Positions 9,756 to 18,788 of a DNA stretch of 24,895 nucleotides are shown here, piece by piece (positions within the stretch are counted from its first letter, which is position 1; every line of letters begins with the position of its first letter). The stretch comes from Chara braunii (lineage: Eukaryota > Streptophyta > Charophyceae > Charales > Characeae): NCBI GenBank assembly GCA_003427395.1, contig BFEA01000939.1, positions 135,027-159,921 of the forward strand, read 5' to 3'. A model generated the notes under the pieces. That model had not been told where the DNA came from and made no database searches. It saw only the letters and a program-made list of their open reading frames with translations. Both the position numbers and the translations under genes were made by a program.

Positions 9756-10278
9756 CAACAGAAAAATTCCCATGAGAAATAAAAGTTGAAAAAACATTCC
9801 ATAAAAAAAAAAATCCTTCATATTTATAAATTATCATTCCAATGTTTGTCCAATCATAAAATTTCCAATTTAATTTGATAAGTTCCCGTCTAAATATGAG
9901 TTTTCCCTTCCAACTACATTTATTTGTTCAAGATGGGATGAAAGTCTGAACGAGTTTATGGAATGTTTTAATTAGACTTTCATTCTACAATAACAAATAT
10001 CGTCTAATTTAGATTGGATTAACCTATTTATGACTGGAAATCCTTACTTAGAATGACAGTCCAATTAAAATATTTCATGAACTCATCCAGACTTTCATTC
10101 CATCTCTAGCATGCAGTTCAAATCAGAAGGGATACTCCATTCTTGGAAGGAAAATTTTCAAGTAAAACGGAAAATTTTAAAATTGGAATGACATCTTTTA
10201 AGATGGAATGAAAATTTAAAATTTAGAATGTAATTTTACTCTAGAATGATTATTTAATTCTGGGAAATTTTTCTGTTG
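9756..10278. mobile_element. AT-rich foldback/MITE-like element with terminal inverted repeats
   Basis: A ~523-bp, very AT-rich segment with ends that are inverted copies: CAACAGAAAAATT at 9756-9768 and its complement at 10266-10278. Inside, a second long inverted pair is clear: about 9931-9990 matches the complement of about 10051-10111 over ~60 bp with few mismatches, centred on GGAATGAAAGTCT-type blocks. It has no coding capacity. This is the build of a non-autonomous foldback or MITE-type DNA transposon. I find no clear target-site duplication, so the superfamily is open. It sits between two coding remnants. Confidence 0.7.
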
Positions 10279-10774
10279 AGGCCGGACTGCTGTGGCAGAT
10301 TTGTCACTTGGCGATCCCGACGGCTCAATGATTGGCCGCTAAAACCCAATACAGGGAGCCTCAGGCAGGATGCACGCGAGAAGGGTGCGGGGAAGTAGAA
10401 TCTATCCCGCACGTCTTTGTGCAGCGTGAAGTGGTGAAAGACCTCTGGCAATGGTGGGCCACAGTAATGAAAGGGGACTCCCCGCTTGCGGTAACGGAGG
10501 ACGACCTAGCATACATATTACTCGGACCACTAATGACGATCAACAGAGGGGACAAGGATAAATTATATGCGCTGGAGGTGACAACAGCAGGAATGAGCAT
10601 ACTTTCCAAAAGCAGGCTTACACCATGCAGGTGGTGGTAAATAGGGCTCTGGGATGCCTGTGCATGGCCATAATGACAGACCTGCAGAGGGCCCNNGAGG
10701 AAGTCAGGGAGGGGGGAGGATGGATTCTGGAGGACATGCGAACGGTATCCCATGTTGGTCCAGAAGAACACTAG
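10278..10774 (+). pseudogene. Second LINE: ORF2 3' end (zf-RVT and tail), degraded
   Basis: The frame starting at 10278 reads EAGLLWQICHLAIPTAQ, a TGA, then a zinc-binding part with GCTREGCGEVESIPHVF and VVKDLWQWW. This is the zf-RVT pattern of plant LINE ORF2, with the final metal ligand (expected Cys) replaced by Gln in HVFVQ. A frameshift near 10600 moves to another frame (QVVVNRALGCLCMAI) that ends at TAG 10772-10774. The spacing matches the C-terminus of the first LINE, but the sequence is clearly another family. Everything upstream (RT, endonuclease) is missing or replaced by the foldback element. Confidence 0.7.
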
Positions 10775-10796
10775 GAGAGGAGGAATGGATAGATAA

Positions 10797-10933
10797 ATAG
10801 GAGAAAGGATAGGAGATAAAGGGGTAGAAACTGGAGTAGGGGGAGATATAGGGATGAGTCAAGCNATAGGAGAAAGGATAGGAGATAAAGGGGTAGAAAC
10901 TGGAGTAGGGGGAGATATAGGGATGAGTCAAGC
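10797..10933 (+). repeat. 69-bp tandem duplication
   Basis: Two copies (10797-10864 plus an N at 10865, and 10866-10933) that are identical at every called base. The period is 69, a multiple of three, so in one frame it encodes a repeated 23-residue Gly-rich block (starting IGERIGDKGVETG). The single N falls exactly at the copy junction, so an assembly join cannot be excluded. Confidence 0.85.
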
Positions 10934-11011
10934 ATATACGAGCAAAGGAGTTGAACCAAGGGGATGCTTGGCAAGTGTAGGAACCAGAAGTATTGAGGCG
11001 GAGGTGTGCTG

Positions 11012-11300
11012 AGATGTAAGCAGTCGGTTGACTGCAAGGGTGCGCCTCGACCCGAAGTTGGAGCTGGAATACCTGCGAGCGATGGGAGGGTTGAGGCGGG
11101 AGGAGGACTGTGGGGAGGGACGCAGCCAAAAAAGGGCGAGCCGACGGAGGCATCCGAAGGGTAAAAGAGGTGAGTCGGGTATGGGGTTAAAGAAGGAAGA
11201 AGCCTTAGGAGTGAATGATCCCAACCCTATGCAAATGGAGGAGGACCCTCGCTGGCTTTTGGAAATGAGGATTGGACGAGGAAAATGGATGGTGAGATGA
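11012..11300 (+). CDS. Hypothetical purine-rich open frame
   Basis: An open frame of about 95 codons between TGA 11009-11011 and TGA 11298-11300; the first ATG in frame is near 11082. The product would be Arg/Lys/Glu/Gly-rich (KLELEYLRAMGGLRREEDCG...). No family is recognised. The same frame continues upstream, through the stop, into the 69-bp repeat. The strand is strongly purine-biased, which alone lowers stop frequency, so this may not be a gene. It could be the 3' part of the adjacent LINE remnant. Confidence 0.2.
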
Positions 11301-11713
11301 GGGGGAAGGTCAAAGGGCGGGAAGCTTTTCAGCGGATGGGAGAAGAAGAAGACATGGCTCGCGTAAGAAGAGGGAATATAGGGGGGAAAGGGTTGCAAGT
11401 GGGCCAAGCCCGTGGTTCAGGGGGGCGTGGAGAGAAGGAGAAGGATTGTAACAAAACAATGGAAGAGGGTGTCAGAGGGGAAGAGGAGATGAGGGAGGAT
11501 ATCGGGATGATGCAGGCGGGAGAACCCTCCCGTTATGTGACGCGAGGACAGCGGAGGGAGGGAGACAACATGGTGAGGGAGAGCTCTGCAACGATGGGGG
11601 GTCGACATACGTTGGGGATGATAAAAGAGAGCATAGGAATTGATCACTCAGAGCGAGAAGAGAGTGAGGGGGGAGACCATGGCAAGGGGTCTGAAAACAA
11701 CCGGAAAGTTTAG
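11285..11713 (+). CDS. Hypothetical Gly/Glu/Arg/Met-rich protein
   Basis: ATG 11285 to TAG 11711-11713, 142 residues, overlapping the previous frame by 16 nt. The product is very hydrophilic and low in complexity (repeats of Gly-Glu-Glu, Arg-Gly, Met). There is no signal peptide, membrane segment or known motif. As with its neighbour, the purine bias of the strand could explain the open frame without selection. A lineage-specific protein or retroelement 3' ORF is possible. Confidence 0.25.
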   Translation: MDGEMRGKVKGREAFQRMGEEEDMARVRRGNIGGKGLQVGQARGSGGRGEKEKDCNKTMEEGVRGEEEMREDIGMMQAGEPSRYVTRGQRREGDNMVRESSATMGGRHTLGMIKESIGIDHSEREESEGGDHGKGSENNRKV

Positions 11714-12089
11714 TTAATTTTTTTTGTCATAATCTACTATTATTCCTAGCTGATTTAGCCTCCCTTTAATACGATGGACTGCCATGATTGTCCGATGTTG
11801 AGGGTAACTGGTAAGATTTGAAGGATCGTGAGTGGCCAAGTGTCATTTGGTCCTGAAACGGTATTCACCTGTTAGCACTTGGCAGTAGCGAATGCAGATC
11901 CCAGGGCTCGATCCCTAGTCCTTACCTTACCCGTGTACAGTACCTGTGTCGATCCTGAGAGTTGAACCCGTGACCTGTGTGTTCGCAGCAGTTGGTAGGC
12001 TGTCNTAGGTCNGTAGGTTGTAGGGGTTCGATCTGTAGACCTGTCAGATAGAGGTCTTAGAAAGTTCTGGAAGTCGTAGCTGTAGTTGT

Positions 12090-12180
12090 CCTGAAGGGTC
12101 AAGGTCGTAGCTGCTACAGTCCTGAAAGGTCAAGGTCGTAGCCACTACAGTCCCGAAAGGCCAAGTCCACAGACTTCCGG
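12090..12180 (+). repeat. 31-bp tandem repeat within left palindrome arm
   Basis: Units at 12090-12120 and 12121-12151 are nearly identical (CCTGAARGGTCAAGGTCGTA core); a third, diverged unit follows to about 12180 and a partial one precedes. The expansion is specific to this arm. Confidence 0.8.
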
Positions 12181-12378
12181 AAGGTCCGGAAGTGGCCTTT
12201 CGAGTTGCTTCTCACGTTTTACACAGTTGGCCAGAGGCAAGTGGGCAAGTGGTGCGTCCAACTTCGCTTAGTCAGCGGTACCCAGTCCCAGTCTCACTTT
12301 GCACAGTCAGCAAGTACCATGAGGGACTTTGTGCACCATGGGCCCGGAGGAAAGGGGCAGACCAACGAGCTACAGAAG

Positions 12379-12385
12379 TATAAAT
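12379..12385 (+). promoter_or_regulatory. TATA box in left arm, facing the palindrome centre
   Basis: TATAAAT inside the conserved block AGTATAAATCAAGAGGCAGC. The mirror position in the other arm keeps the same heptamer, and the surrounding block is among the best conserved, as expected for a core promoter (LTR U3-like). It is about 525 bp from the axis. Function is inferred only. Confidence 0.45.
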
Positions 12386-12890
12386 CAAGAGGCAGCGCCC
12401 AGCCATTCATTCATTCCTGCGTAAGCCATGCGGAAGCGCTGCTACAGCGACTTGTGCGAGGTGGTCTGCAGAGCGCCAAAAGACGAAGTGGGCTTGAGGG
12501 AGAGATAGTAGCCATAGCGATAGAGGTAGTAGCGGCCATAGCCGCCATAGCTGAGAGTAGGGTGTAGCGTGTGTGTGCGTGTGTGTACAGTGTGACACGT
12601 GTGGGATATCCAGGGTGATCCTAAGTTGAGTGTCTGTGCGAACAGTGGTGTTAGACACAGTTACGAGAGTTGAGTGTACAGGCGCTGATGCGCCATAGCC
12701 TGTTGTTTCGAGCTCGCATCCGAACTGTGTTCCAGATTTCCATATCTCTGAGATTTGAGTGGGCGCTAAGTGCCAGTGTGAATCTCCATCTGTTTGGATG
12801 TATGCGAAGTGGCAAAGAAAGCGAGTCTGATTTCAGTCCCACCCCCGTAGGTAATAAGGGATGGGAATTAGAGCGGGACGGACACACATA

Positions 12891-12917
12891 TGGGCATAGC
12901 TCAGTTGGTGCACCAAC
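12891..12917. repeat. tRNA 5'-half-like sequence and 14-bp perfect palindrome at the axis
   Basis: GGGCATAGCTCAGTTGGT (about 12894-12909) has the look of a tRNA 5' end with D arm (A box). It runs into GTTGGTGCACCAAC (12904-12917), a perfect self-complementary 14-mer whose midpoint is the symmetry axis of the two arms. The tRNA-like text is only on the left side. Confidence 0.6.
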
Positions 12918-13863
12918 GAACTGTTAAAGTGCAGACCTGAGTGCAATCATACTTGTCTTCTTCGACACTCAGCATGCATGCAAACAGATGACGATCACAC
13001 CTGGCGCAGCAGCGCCCACACAAAGCTCAGAGATAACGTAGCCAGGAACACAGCTCAGGTTCAAACTTGTCTTGAAAAGGCTATGACGCGTGGCGCCAGA
13101 CAAAGATTCCCGCTCAATCAACTGTATCCCCAAGCAACTTATTCACACACATGCACTATGGATCTCCCTGGATGTCCCGCACACACTCACACAACACACA
13201 GACACACTCCCTAACACTAACCTACAGGCAGCTATGGCTGCCGTCTTCTACCTCTAACCACTAACTAGCGGCTATGGCCGCTTCTTCCTCCTCTTAGCCC
13301 TCTTCCTCTTCGGGCACCTGCAGACCTTCGTACACAAGACGCACAGACAGCGCTTCCACACTGCTCACAGGCAGAATGAATGAACGACTTGACGCTGTCT
13401 CTTTATTTATACTTCGGATCGTCGTAGGTCTGCCCCTTGACCCTGGGCCCAGGGTGTGCACAGTCCCACATGGTACTTGCTGACTGGACGAAGTGCGACC
13501 TGGGACTGGGTACTGCTGACTAGGCTAGGTAGGACTAGGACTGCCCTTTGTTGACTGTGTTAGGACTGACTCTAGGACTTACGAAAGGCCACTTCCGGAA
13601 GTTCCGGAAGGTCATAGGCTTGATTTGAAACTGTAGCTGTTGCGACCTATACTACTACTAAGACCTCTAAACACGGACCTACGGTTCAAGACCCGACGAC
13701 CACACTATCTACAACAGCTGAACAGACGACTTTGAGAACACAGGTCGCGGGTTCAAACACACATGGGTCAACCGGTACTGTACATGGGTAAAGGTGAGGT
13801 CTAGGGATCGAGCCCTGGGTACTGCATCTGCCACCGTGAACTTTAAGGTGAAAACCGTTTCAC
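12911..13863 (-). repeat. Right arm of the ~2-kb imperfect palindrome
   Basis: This is the inverted counterpart of 11854-12910, with the same order of conserved blocks when read on the minus strand: TGAAACGG...TTCACC at the outer end, the CCCAGGGCTCGATCCCTAG block, GGGTTCAA-type B-box block, TTCCGGAAGTGGCCTTTCG, TATA box, TTCATTCATTC, GCGGCCATAGCCGC, CATCTGTTTG. It is about 100 bp shorter than the left arm, mainly because the 31-bp tandem repeat is not expanded here. Confidence 0.85.
13405..13411 (-). promoter_or_regulatory. TATA box in right arm, facing the palindrome centre
   Basis: Complement of TATAAAT, in the same context as the left-arm copy (AGTATAAATAAAGAGACAGC on the minus strand). 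It is about 494 bp from the axis, so the two putative promoters converge. Confidence 0.45.
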
Positions 13864-15486
13864 CTGAGATCGCAGTGCAAGAGAAAGATTGAGTACAAGG
13901 TGGGAACAGGACAGAAGTGCAAGCAGTCAANATCAAACATCATCGTGCTCCACAGTGAGTCCGGACCCCATCACCACGACCACTGGCATCTCCCCTTGGT
14001 TCTAGCCCCTTGCCCAACCACGCGTTCGGCAAACCTTCAGGCGGTCGCCTTCCCTCCCTACCCCAGCCAGACTCCTGCCTTCGCACTAAGACGGTTGGCA
14101 ACCATGCGGGCGCTGAGTAGATTGTCCAGCCTCCAGTGGTTGTGGTCCGTCCAAGTAGTCTGCCTAGTAGTTGTCCAGGCGGTAGGTCCAGCGTTTTCCT
14201 CCCTATTGCTCACTCTCCACTCAAACGAGTTGAACTTACTTCAGAATCACCTCCTCAGGAGATCCGGCCCATCCTAGACTCACCAAGATTGTGCATTCGT
14301 CAAAAGAAACACCTGCCACATTCTTGATGCAAAATTTCAGAAATCTTGAGAAATTTTAGAAATTTTAGAAATCTCAGCAGAGGAAATTCCAACGCTGCAC
14401 ATGATACCAAATTTGACACACAACAACCAAATTTCACCCCCAAACACTAATTTCAGTTTTGGAGCCGTTAGTCAGGAGCTGACAGTGGGTATCCCCGTTA
14501 ACCACTTGTGTGCAACATTCAACTCTCAGACAATGACATCCATCCCCACTCCACCACCATCATTATAGTAATCATCACTGGCACGATCCCGGATGTTCAA
14601 GGACAACACAACTACTCCCTATGCTCCTTCCTCCATATGCCACCATAGCCCACTCTCCATGGATGAAGTCTGAAACCAACCGATTCCCTCTAGGGGTCTT
14701 CCTGATGCAGCGCCATCTAGGCATTGCCTAGTGAAGATGAAGGTCCACCATAGCCAAAGGTAAGTCCTCTGGGTTCCATCCTTCTTCCCTCTCCTCTCAG
14801 CTTCGACTCTTCTCATCCCAACTCCATAGCTTCTACTGCTACTCCCTCCTAGGCTAGGCATCTCTCCCTCATCCTAGCCATGGAGCTCTCACCATCACCC
14901 TCAAGCTTCTCTTCACCTCCACGTAGCTCCACCACTTCTCCCTTTTGGTGGAGCTGCAGCATGACTGTCAAGTGAATGTCCCAAAGAGCGCGACTCAATC
15001 ATTGCACCATCGAATCGAAGGATATACTCACGCCTCTCGGCCTCCAATACCGCTACTCAGATTGCTACCTGCCTCCTACCCGTGCGCTAGGACCTCCAGA
15101 AAGTTCCTGCCTTTGGGGGGAAGTCCGCAAGCCACCCCCAGGGCCTGAATCTAACCTAGTACCTGTCCACGCACAGGACCTGGGCCATTATGACCTTCCA
15201 GAAGGCACTGGACTCTCTCCTAACCCTACCGGAGCTAATGGGCCCGCCCAAGTTGCAGAGAAAAGCCTACCGGGTTCCTATCAAATTCTACAGCTACCCC
15301 TAGCCTGTTAGATTTTCCGGTAACTCCCTCTGTGGCTAAATTTCAGGTATTTCCCTGTGTCTACACCTATCACTAAACTGCCCCTGCCAGAGGCACAGAA
15401 TCACAGCTACGCGGAAAACAGGGTTAGCACGGGAACAACACAGACTTGGCACAGGCAAGCACACAAAACATACGTCATCAGGAGGT
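13864..15486. other. No recognisable gene
   Basis: About 1.6 kb, C/T-rich on the + strand around 14000-14300 and 14580-14960. Open frames of 60-125 codons exist (for example 13900-14277 and 14976-15311) but show no motif, have proline/serine-rich composition typical of biased sequence, and start without support. Around 14340-14385 the motif GAAATTTTAGAAATTTTAGA forms a short internal repeat. I see no RNA gene. Confidence 0.5.
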
Positions 15487-15517
<31 letters not shown>

Positions 15518-15822
15518 ATATCCATTTCTTAAATAATGTTAAAAGTAATTACGTAAGTAATTCAGTAGACAAATAATAAAATAAAAATAATAAATAAATA
15601 AATAGATAAATATTAATAATAAAAACCTTTAAAAAAAAATAAATAAATAAATAAGTAAATATATATATATATATATTTGACGATATATATATCGTCAAAT
15701 AGAAATATAAAAATAATAAATAAAGTAATGAAAATTAAAAAAATAATAAAATAAAATAAAATAAATAAATAAAGTAAACTAGTAAATAAAGAATTGTATA
15801 AAATAATAAAGATAAGTACCTA
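15487..15822. repeat. (CA)n and AT-rich low-complexity block with a 26-bp palindrome
   Basis: (CA)13 occupies 15487-15512; then about 290 bp made of AAAT/AAT/TA-type simple repeats. Within it 15675-15700 is a perfect 26-bp palindrome with outer arms ATTTGACG and an (AT)n centre. Confidence 0.9.
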
Positions 15823-17536
15823 ACCAGCCAATAAAACTAAGGAAACTTCAAAGGATTGCCTACAGCCCCGGTACCAACCCACCGATACCCTAGTGCACGC
15901 CTTTGTTGCAAACTTGACAAAGCTTTGGTATGTGTACCACATAACAAGGCTAGGCATACCAGTTATGGGTCACCGGCTTCCTGCTTGATAGAAATATGGA
16001 ATTAAAAGTAACAACATAAAAATAAAGAGCGAATGGAAGACGGGCAAATAAAACAATAGCAAAACCCGTTTCTTCTCATGGGTCACGACCACTAATGCAC
16101 CATCCCGAAACGACACGACTGACACGCAAGAATACAAACACACGCAAGGAAGAGTAGATACGACAAAAAACGAGTACGGACATAGCCACACACCATCCAA
16201 TTACGATGAAAAAATGACCTTCTGCAATATACTACGAGACAACATGCACCCTACCCCTAATTAGTTCCCAGTAATAACTACACCGGCGCAAAGCGCAGCT
16301 GCTGTATACCCCATATCCCCCCTATAAAGCAAGGCTATCCACTACACGGCTACCTGCCACCTATCCGAATCTCCTACAGGGCTACCCCCAGCAAGCTCCT
16401 TGCTTCCTCTTCCCCCCTCTCAGAGCTTGATCTATACGTTCGCACCTCAGATCAACTACACCCGTAAAAACATACCACCAGGAGACACACCACCTCGAAG
16501 CGTCACTACAAAACAAACGTACAGCGCAGCAGACTACCGCCATAGCCCGTCTCCCCCATAAAAAACAATAAGCTTTAAGACAATAAACAAAAAAACGTCG
16601 CCAACCTGCCTCTGCCCACCCACGTTTGCCCACATAACGCATACCGTCCACTCCAACCCCGCCATCAAAATACGTATGAAAAATTCTCCCTTCCTGACCT
16701 GCCGGCCCGTTCCCGCTCCCTGCTATCTCGACACTAGCTTACACCCTCCCCCACCCTGTTCACCAAAAATGCAGATATAGCACGCACCCTACTATCTTCG
16801 CTATCCACATGATTACCCCTTAATCATACCCCACAAAATGATCAACCACGCAAAACTCCTATGGCTTGCACTTAGCTACCATTGGCCACACTCTAGATGG
16901 CACACGCTACTCCCTTACATATACTCCGTACTACTCGCCATACCACACCAACGCTGGCCTGCTGGTTCATGCCGCATGCGAAGCCTTTTCATCCGCATCT
17001 CCCCTACTTGAGCAGATCTGCTCTCGTACTGATACTGGTTCAAGGAAGCAGTCTGGCGCGCTACGGTGTCTTGAGCAATCTGCTTACTGTGTAAGCCCGC
17101 TGACACCACGCTGCGTTACGATCCTCGTACTATGGCGGCGATTGACTCCCCTGCGACACCAGCCATGACAGCTCAGGTACGAACTCGCTAACCTGTAACT
17201 CGGTACCACCTTGAAACCTATGACGCCCTGCTTACTTACCCCCCACCCCCCACCCCGAACGCTAACAGGAGCCTTTACTGATTCTAACCCCTCTGATGAG
17301 CTGCTATGGGTGCTGGGCGGTGAAAAGCGCGCTTAAGGGCGTGCACCCCCCCTATGGTTGGGTCTTCTGACCCTCTCCTAACACCTCCTAACATGTTAAC
17401 TCTAATTGCTCCTACTTTTTATTATGTGTATACGCTGTGTATGTGTGTATGTGTTTATGTGGCTAACACGGACTATAAGGCTTTTGTCTAAATGTCCCCA
17501 AATTTTTTTTCTTGAAGATAATTTTTTTTAAAACCA
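15823..17536. other. No recognisable gene
   Basis: About 1.7 kb of unique-looking sequence. Short frames on both strands (for example 16382-16651 minus and 16866-17168 plus) have no family signature. Near 16000 a pair TGGTATG/CATACCA could form a weak hairpin. A hammerhead-like core string at 17296 was examined and rejected. Confidence 0.5.
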
Positions 17537-17576
17537 CCCCCCCCCCCCCCCCCCCCCCAAACACACACACACACAC

Positions 17577-17622
<46 letters not shown>

Positions 17623-17628
17623 CACACA
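17537..17628. repeat. Poly-C run followed by (CA)n microsatellite
   Basis: Twenty-two C in a row (17537-17558), then almost uninterrupted CA dinucleotides to 17628. Confidence 0.97.
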
Positions 17629-17639
17629 GAGAAAACTCA

Positions 17640-17872
17640 GCAAAACAGACTCAGAATCGGAAATCTCAGCAAACAGATCAAAGACAGAAAAGGGAAGCTG
17701 GACCCTGAGTCCAGCAGAAAGGAGCTGCTGCTTTTCATAGCCGAAGCCGGGCGATGGCCCCAGTACTCCAGATTGATGTATATTTCATATTGGACGCTGG
17801 GCCCGGTTCCCAGCACGTGCCGCTCCTCACGAATAGATCCGAGCCTGCTTCTTTAAAAAAAAAAGAAAAAAA
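17640..17872 (+). mobile_element. A-tailed LINE 3'-end remnant
   Basis: Two hairpins of the type seen in the 3' UTR of the first LINE (17697-17715, GCTGGACCCTGAGTCCAGC; 17796-17814, GCTGGGCCCGGTTCCCAGC), followed by an A-rich tail at 17855-17872. The second hairpin shares stem length, loop sequence and flanking GGAC with the hairpin at 6968-6986. I infer a 5'-truncated insertion of a related LINE, or a SINE using its tail. No coding part is present. Confidence 0.5.
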
Positions 17873-18012
17873 TCAAAGACAGCAACTTTTCTCGGGCAGT
17901 GCTGATTTCTTAGTCTGAAACTGTGCGGGTTGCACAGCGGAAGACTGAAAGACAATTGATCTAATTCAAAATTCAAATGACTCAGAACGCTGACAAGGCA
18001 CTTGCATCATCA

Positions 18013-18133
18013 ATCAAAGTCACTGTGGCAATTAGGGGGACACATACGTGGAGGAAGATCCCTCCTCGCTCACCACACATGCATGGGGGGAGAACCGTAG
18101 ATGATGATGATGAGGGGCGAAAGGTGAAAAGAG

Positions 18134-18217
<84 letters not shown>

Positions 18218-18337
18218 TCTCTTTTCACCTTTCGCCCCTCATCATCATCATCTACGGTTCTCCCCCCATGCATGTGTGGTGAGCGAGGAGGGATCTTCCT
18301 CCACGTATGTGTCCCCCTAATTGCCACAGTGACTTTG

Positions 18338-18339
<2 letters not shown>
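18013..18339. repeat. Perfect 123-bp inverted repeat around a (CT)n spacer
   Basis: 18013-18135 is exactly the reverse complement of 18217-18339; I find no mismatch. The 81-bp spacer is a CT microsatellite. Arms include (GAT)4 and CCACACATGCATGG. Both arms translate to the same peptide on opposite strands, which explains mirror-image frames here. It is either a very recent inverted duplication or a snap-back/assembly artefact at the microsatellite. Confidence 0.92.

Positions 18340-18341
<2 letters not shown>

Positions 18342-18394
<53 letters not shown>
18342..18394. repeat. (GA)n microsatellite
   Basis: Uninterrupted GA dinucleotides directly after the right arm of the inverted repeat, complementary to its CT spacer. 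Confidence 0.97.
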
Positions 18395-18396
<2 letters not shown>

Positions 18397-18484
18397 CGGA
18401 TACGACAGCCAAACTGATAACGGTCTCTCTCAATGCACAATCATCGGTCCAAATACAATGTCGAGTCTGTACTGTGCGAACAGG

Positions 18485-18690
18485 GTGCAATACTGCTACG
18501 TGGGCTGTGTGCGATATGATGTGGACTGGGTGTGATACTTCTTTGGTTGGGGCTGGTCCTGTGTGGGGTGGGTGTGCTACTATGCGGAGTGGGTGTGCTA
18601 CTAAGTGGGTTGGGGTATTCTACCAGTTGGGCCAGGTGTAATACCATGTGGGCTGGATCGAGTACTATGTGGTTTGTGTGTATCTGATGT
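18485..18690. repeat. Degenerate ~21-bp minisatellite
   Basis: About nine imperfect units built on GGGTGTGCTACTATGTGGRC, for instance at 18565-18585 and 18586-18606, decaying to both sides. It ends about 100 bp before the NLR start codon. The NLR frame happens to stay open into its last units, but nothing there looks coding. Confidence 0.65.
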
Positions 18691-18788
18691 TGCATGTAAT
18701 TACTTATGTTTTCCACTACTATTCTAATTATTGCTCTTGTATGGTGCTTACTAGGTTGCAGGGTCCAGAGCTTCAGTTTGGATACATA

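Larger units (their letters stand above)
11854..12910 (+). repeat. Left arm of a ~2-kb imperfect palindrome
   Basis: This arm aligns to the complement of 12911-13863 along its whole length. Examples: CCCAGGGCTCGATCCCTAG, TTCCGGAAGTGGCCTTTCG, CAGTCAGCAAGTACCATG, AGTATAAAT, TTCATTCATTC, GGAAGCGCTG and CATCTGTTTG each occur here in order and in complement in the other arm. Identity is high in blocks (by eye about 75% around 12270-12470) and lower elsewhere. The arm carries a TATA box, a 31-bp tandem repeat and tRNA-like B-box blocks, and ends in a tRNA 5'-half-like sequence. It resembles an LTR or the arm of a foldback transposon. No protein is encoded. Confidence 0.85.

Noticed and set aside
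12894-12965. Functional tRNA gene
   Set aside because: Only the 5' end and D arm resemble a tRNA; no T arm follows at the right distance.
11854-13863. Ordinary LTR retrotransposon with two LTRs
   Set aside because: The arms are inverted, not direct, there is no internal region, and no polypurine tract or proper tRNA 3'-end primer site is visible.
17296-17365. Hammerhead-ribozyme-like core (CTGATGAG, later GAAAA) with possible stems
   Set aside because: Stem II needs three wobble pairs, the base after stem III is not the required U-H cleavage context, and no stem I closes around it.
18136-18216. Open frame encoding a Ser-Leu repeat across the CT tract
   Set aside because: It is translation of a microsatellite and appears in several frames and both strands.
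18648-18788. Longer NLR N-terminus starting at 18648
   Set aside because: The extra codons lie partly in minisatellite sequence, and the RPW8-like start fits ATG 18789.
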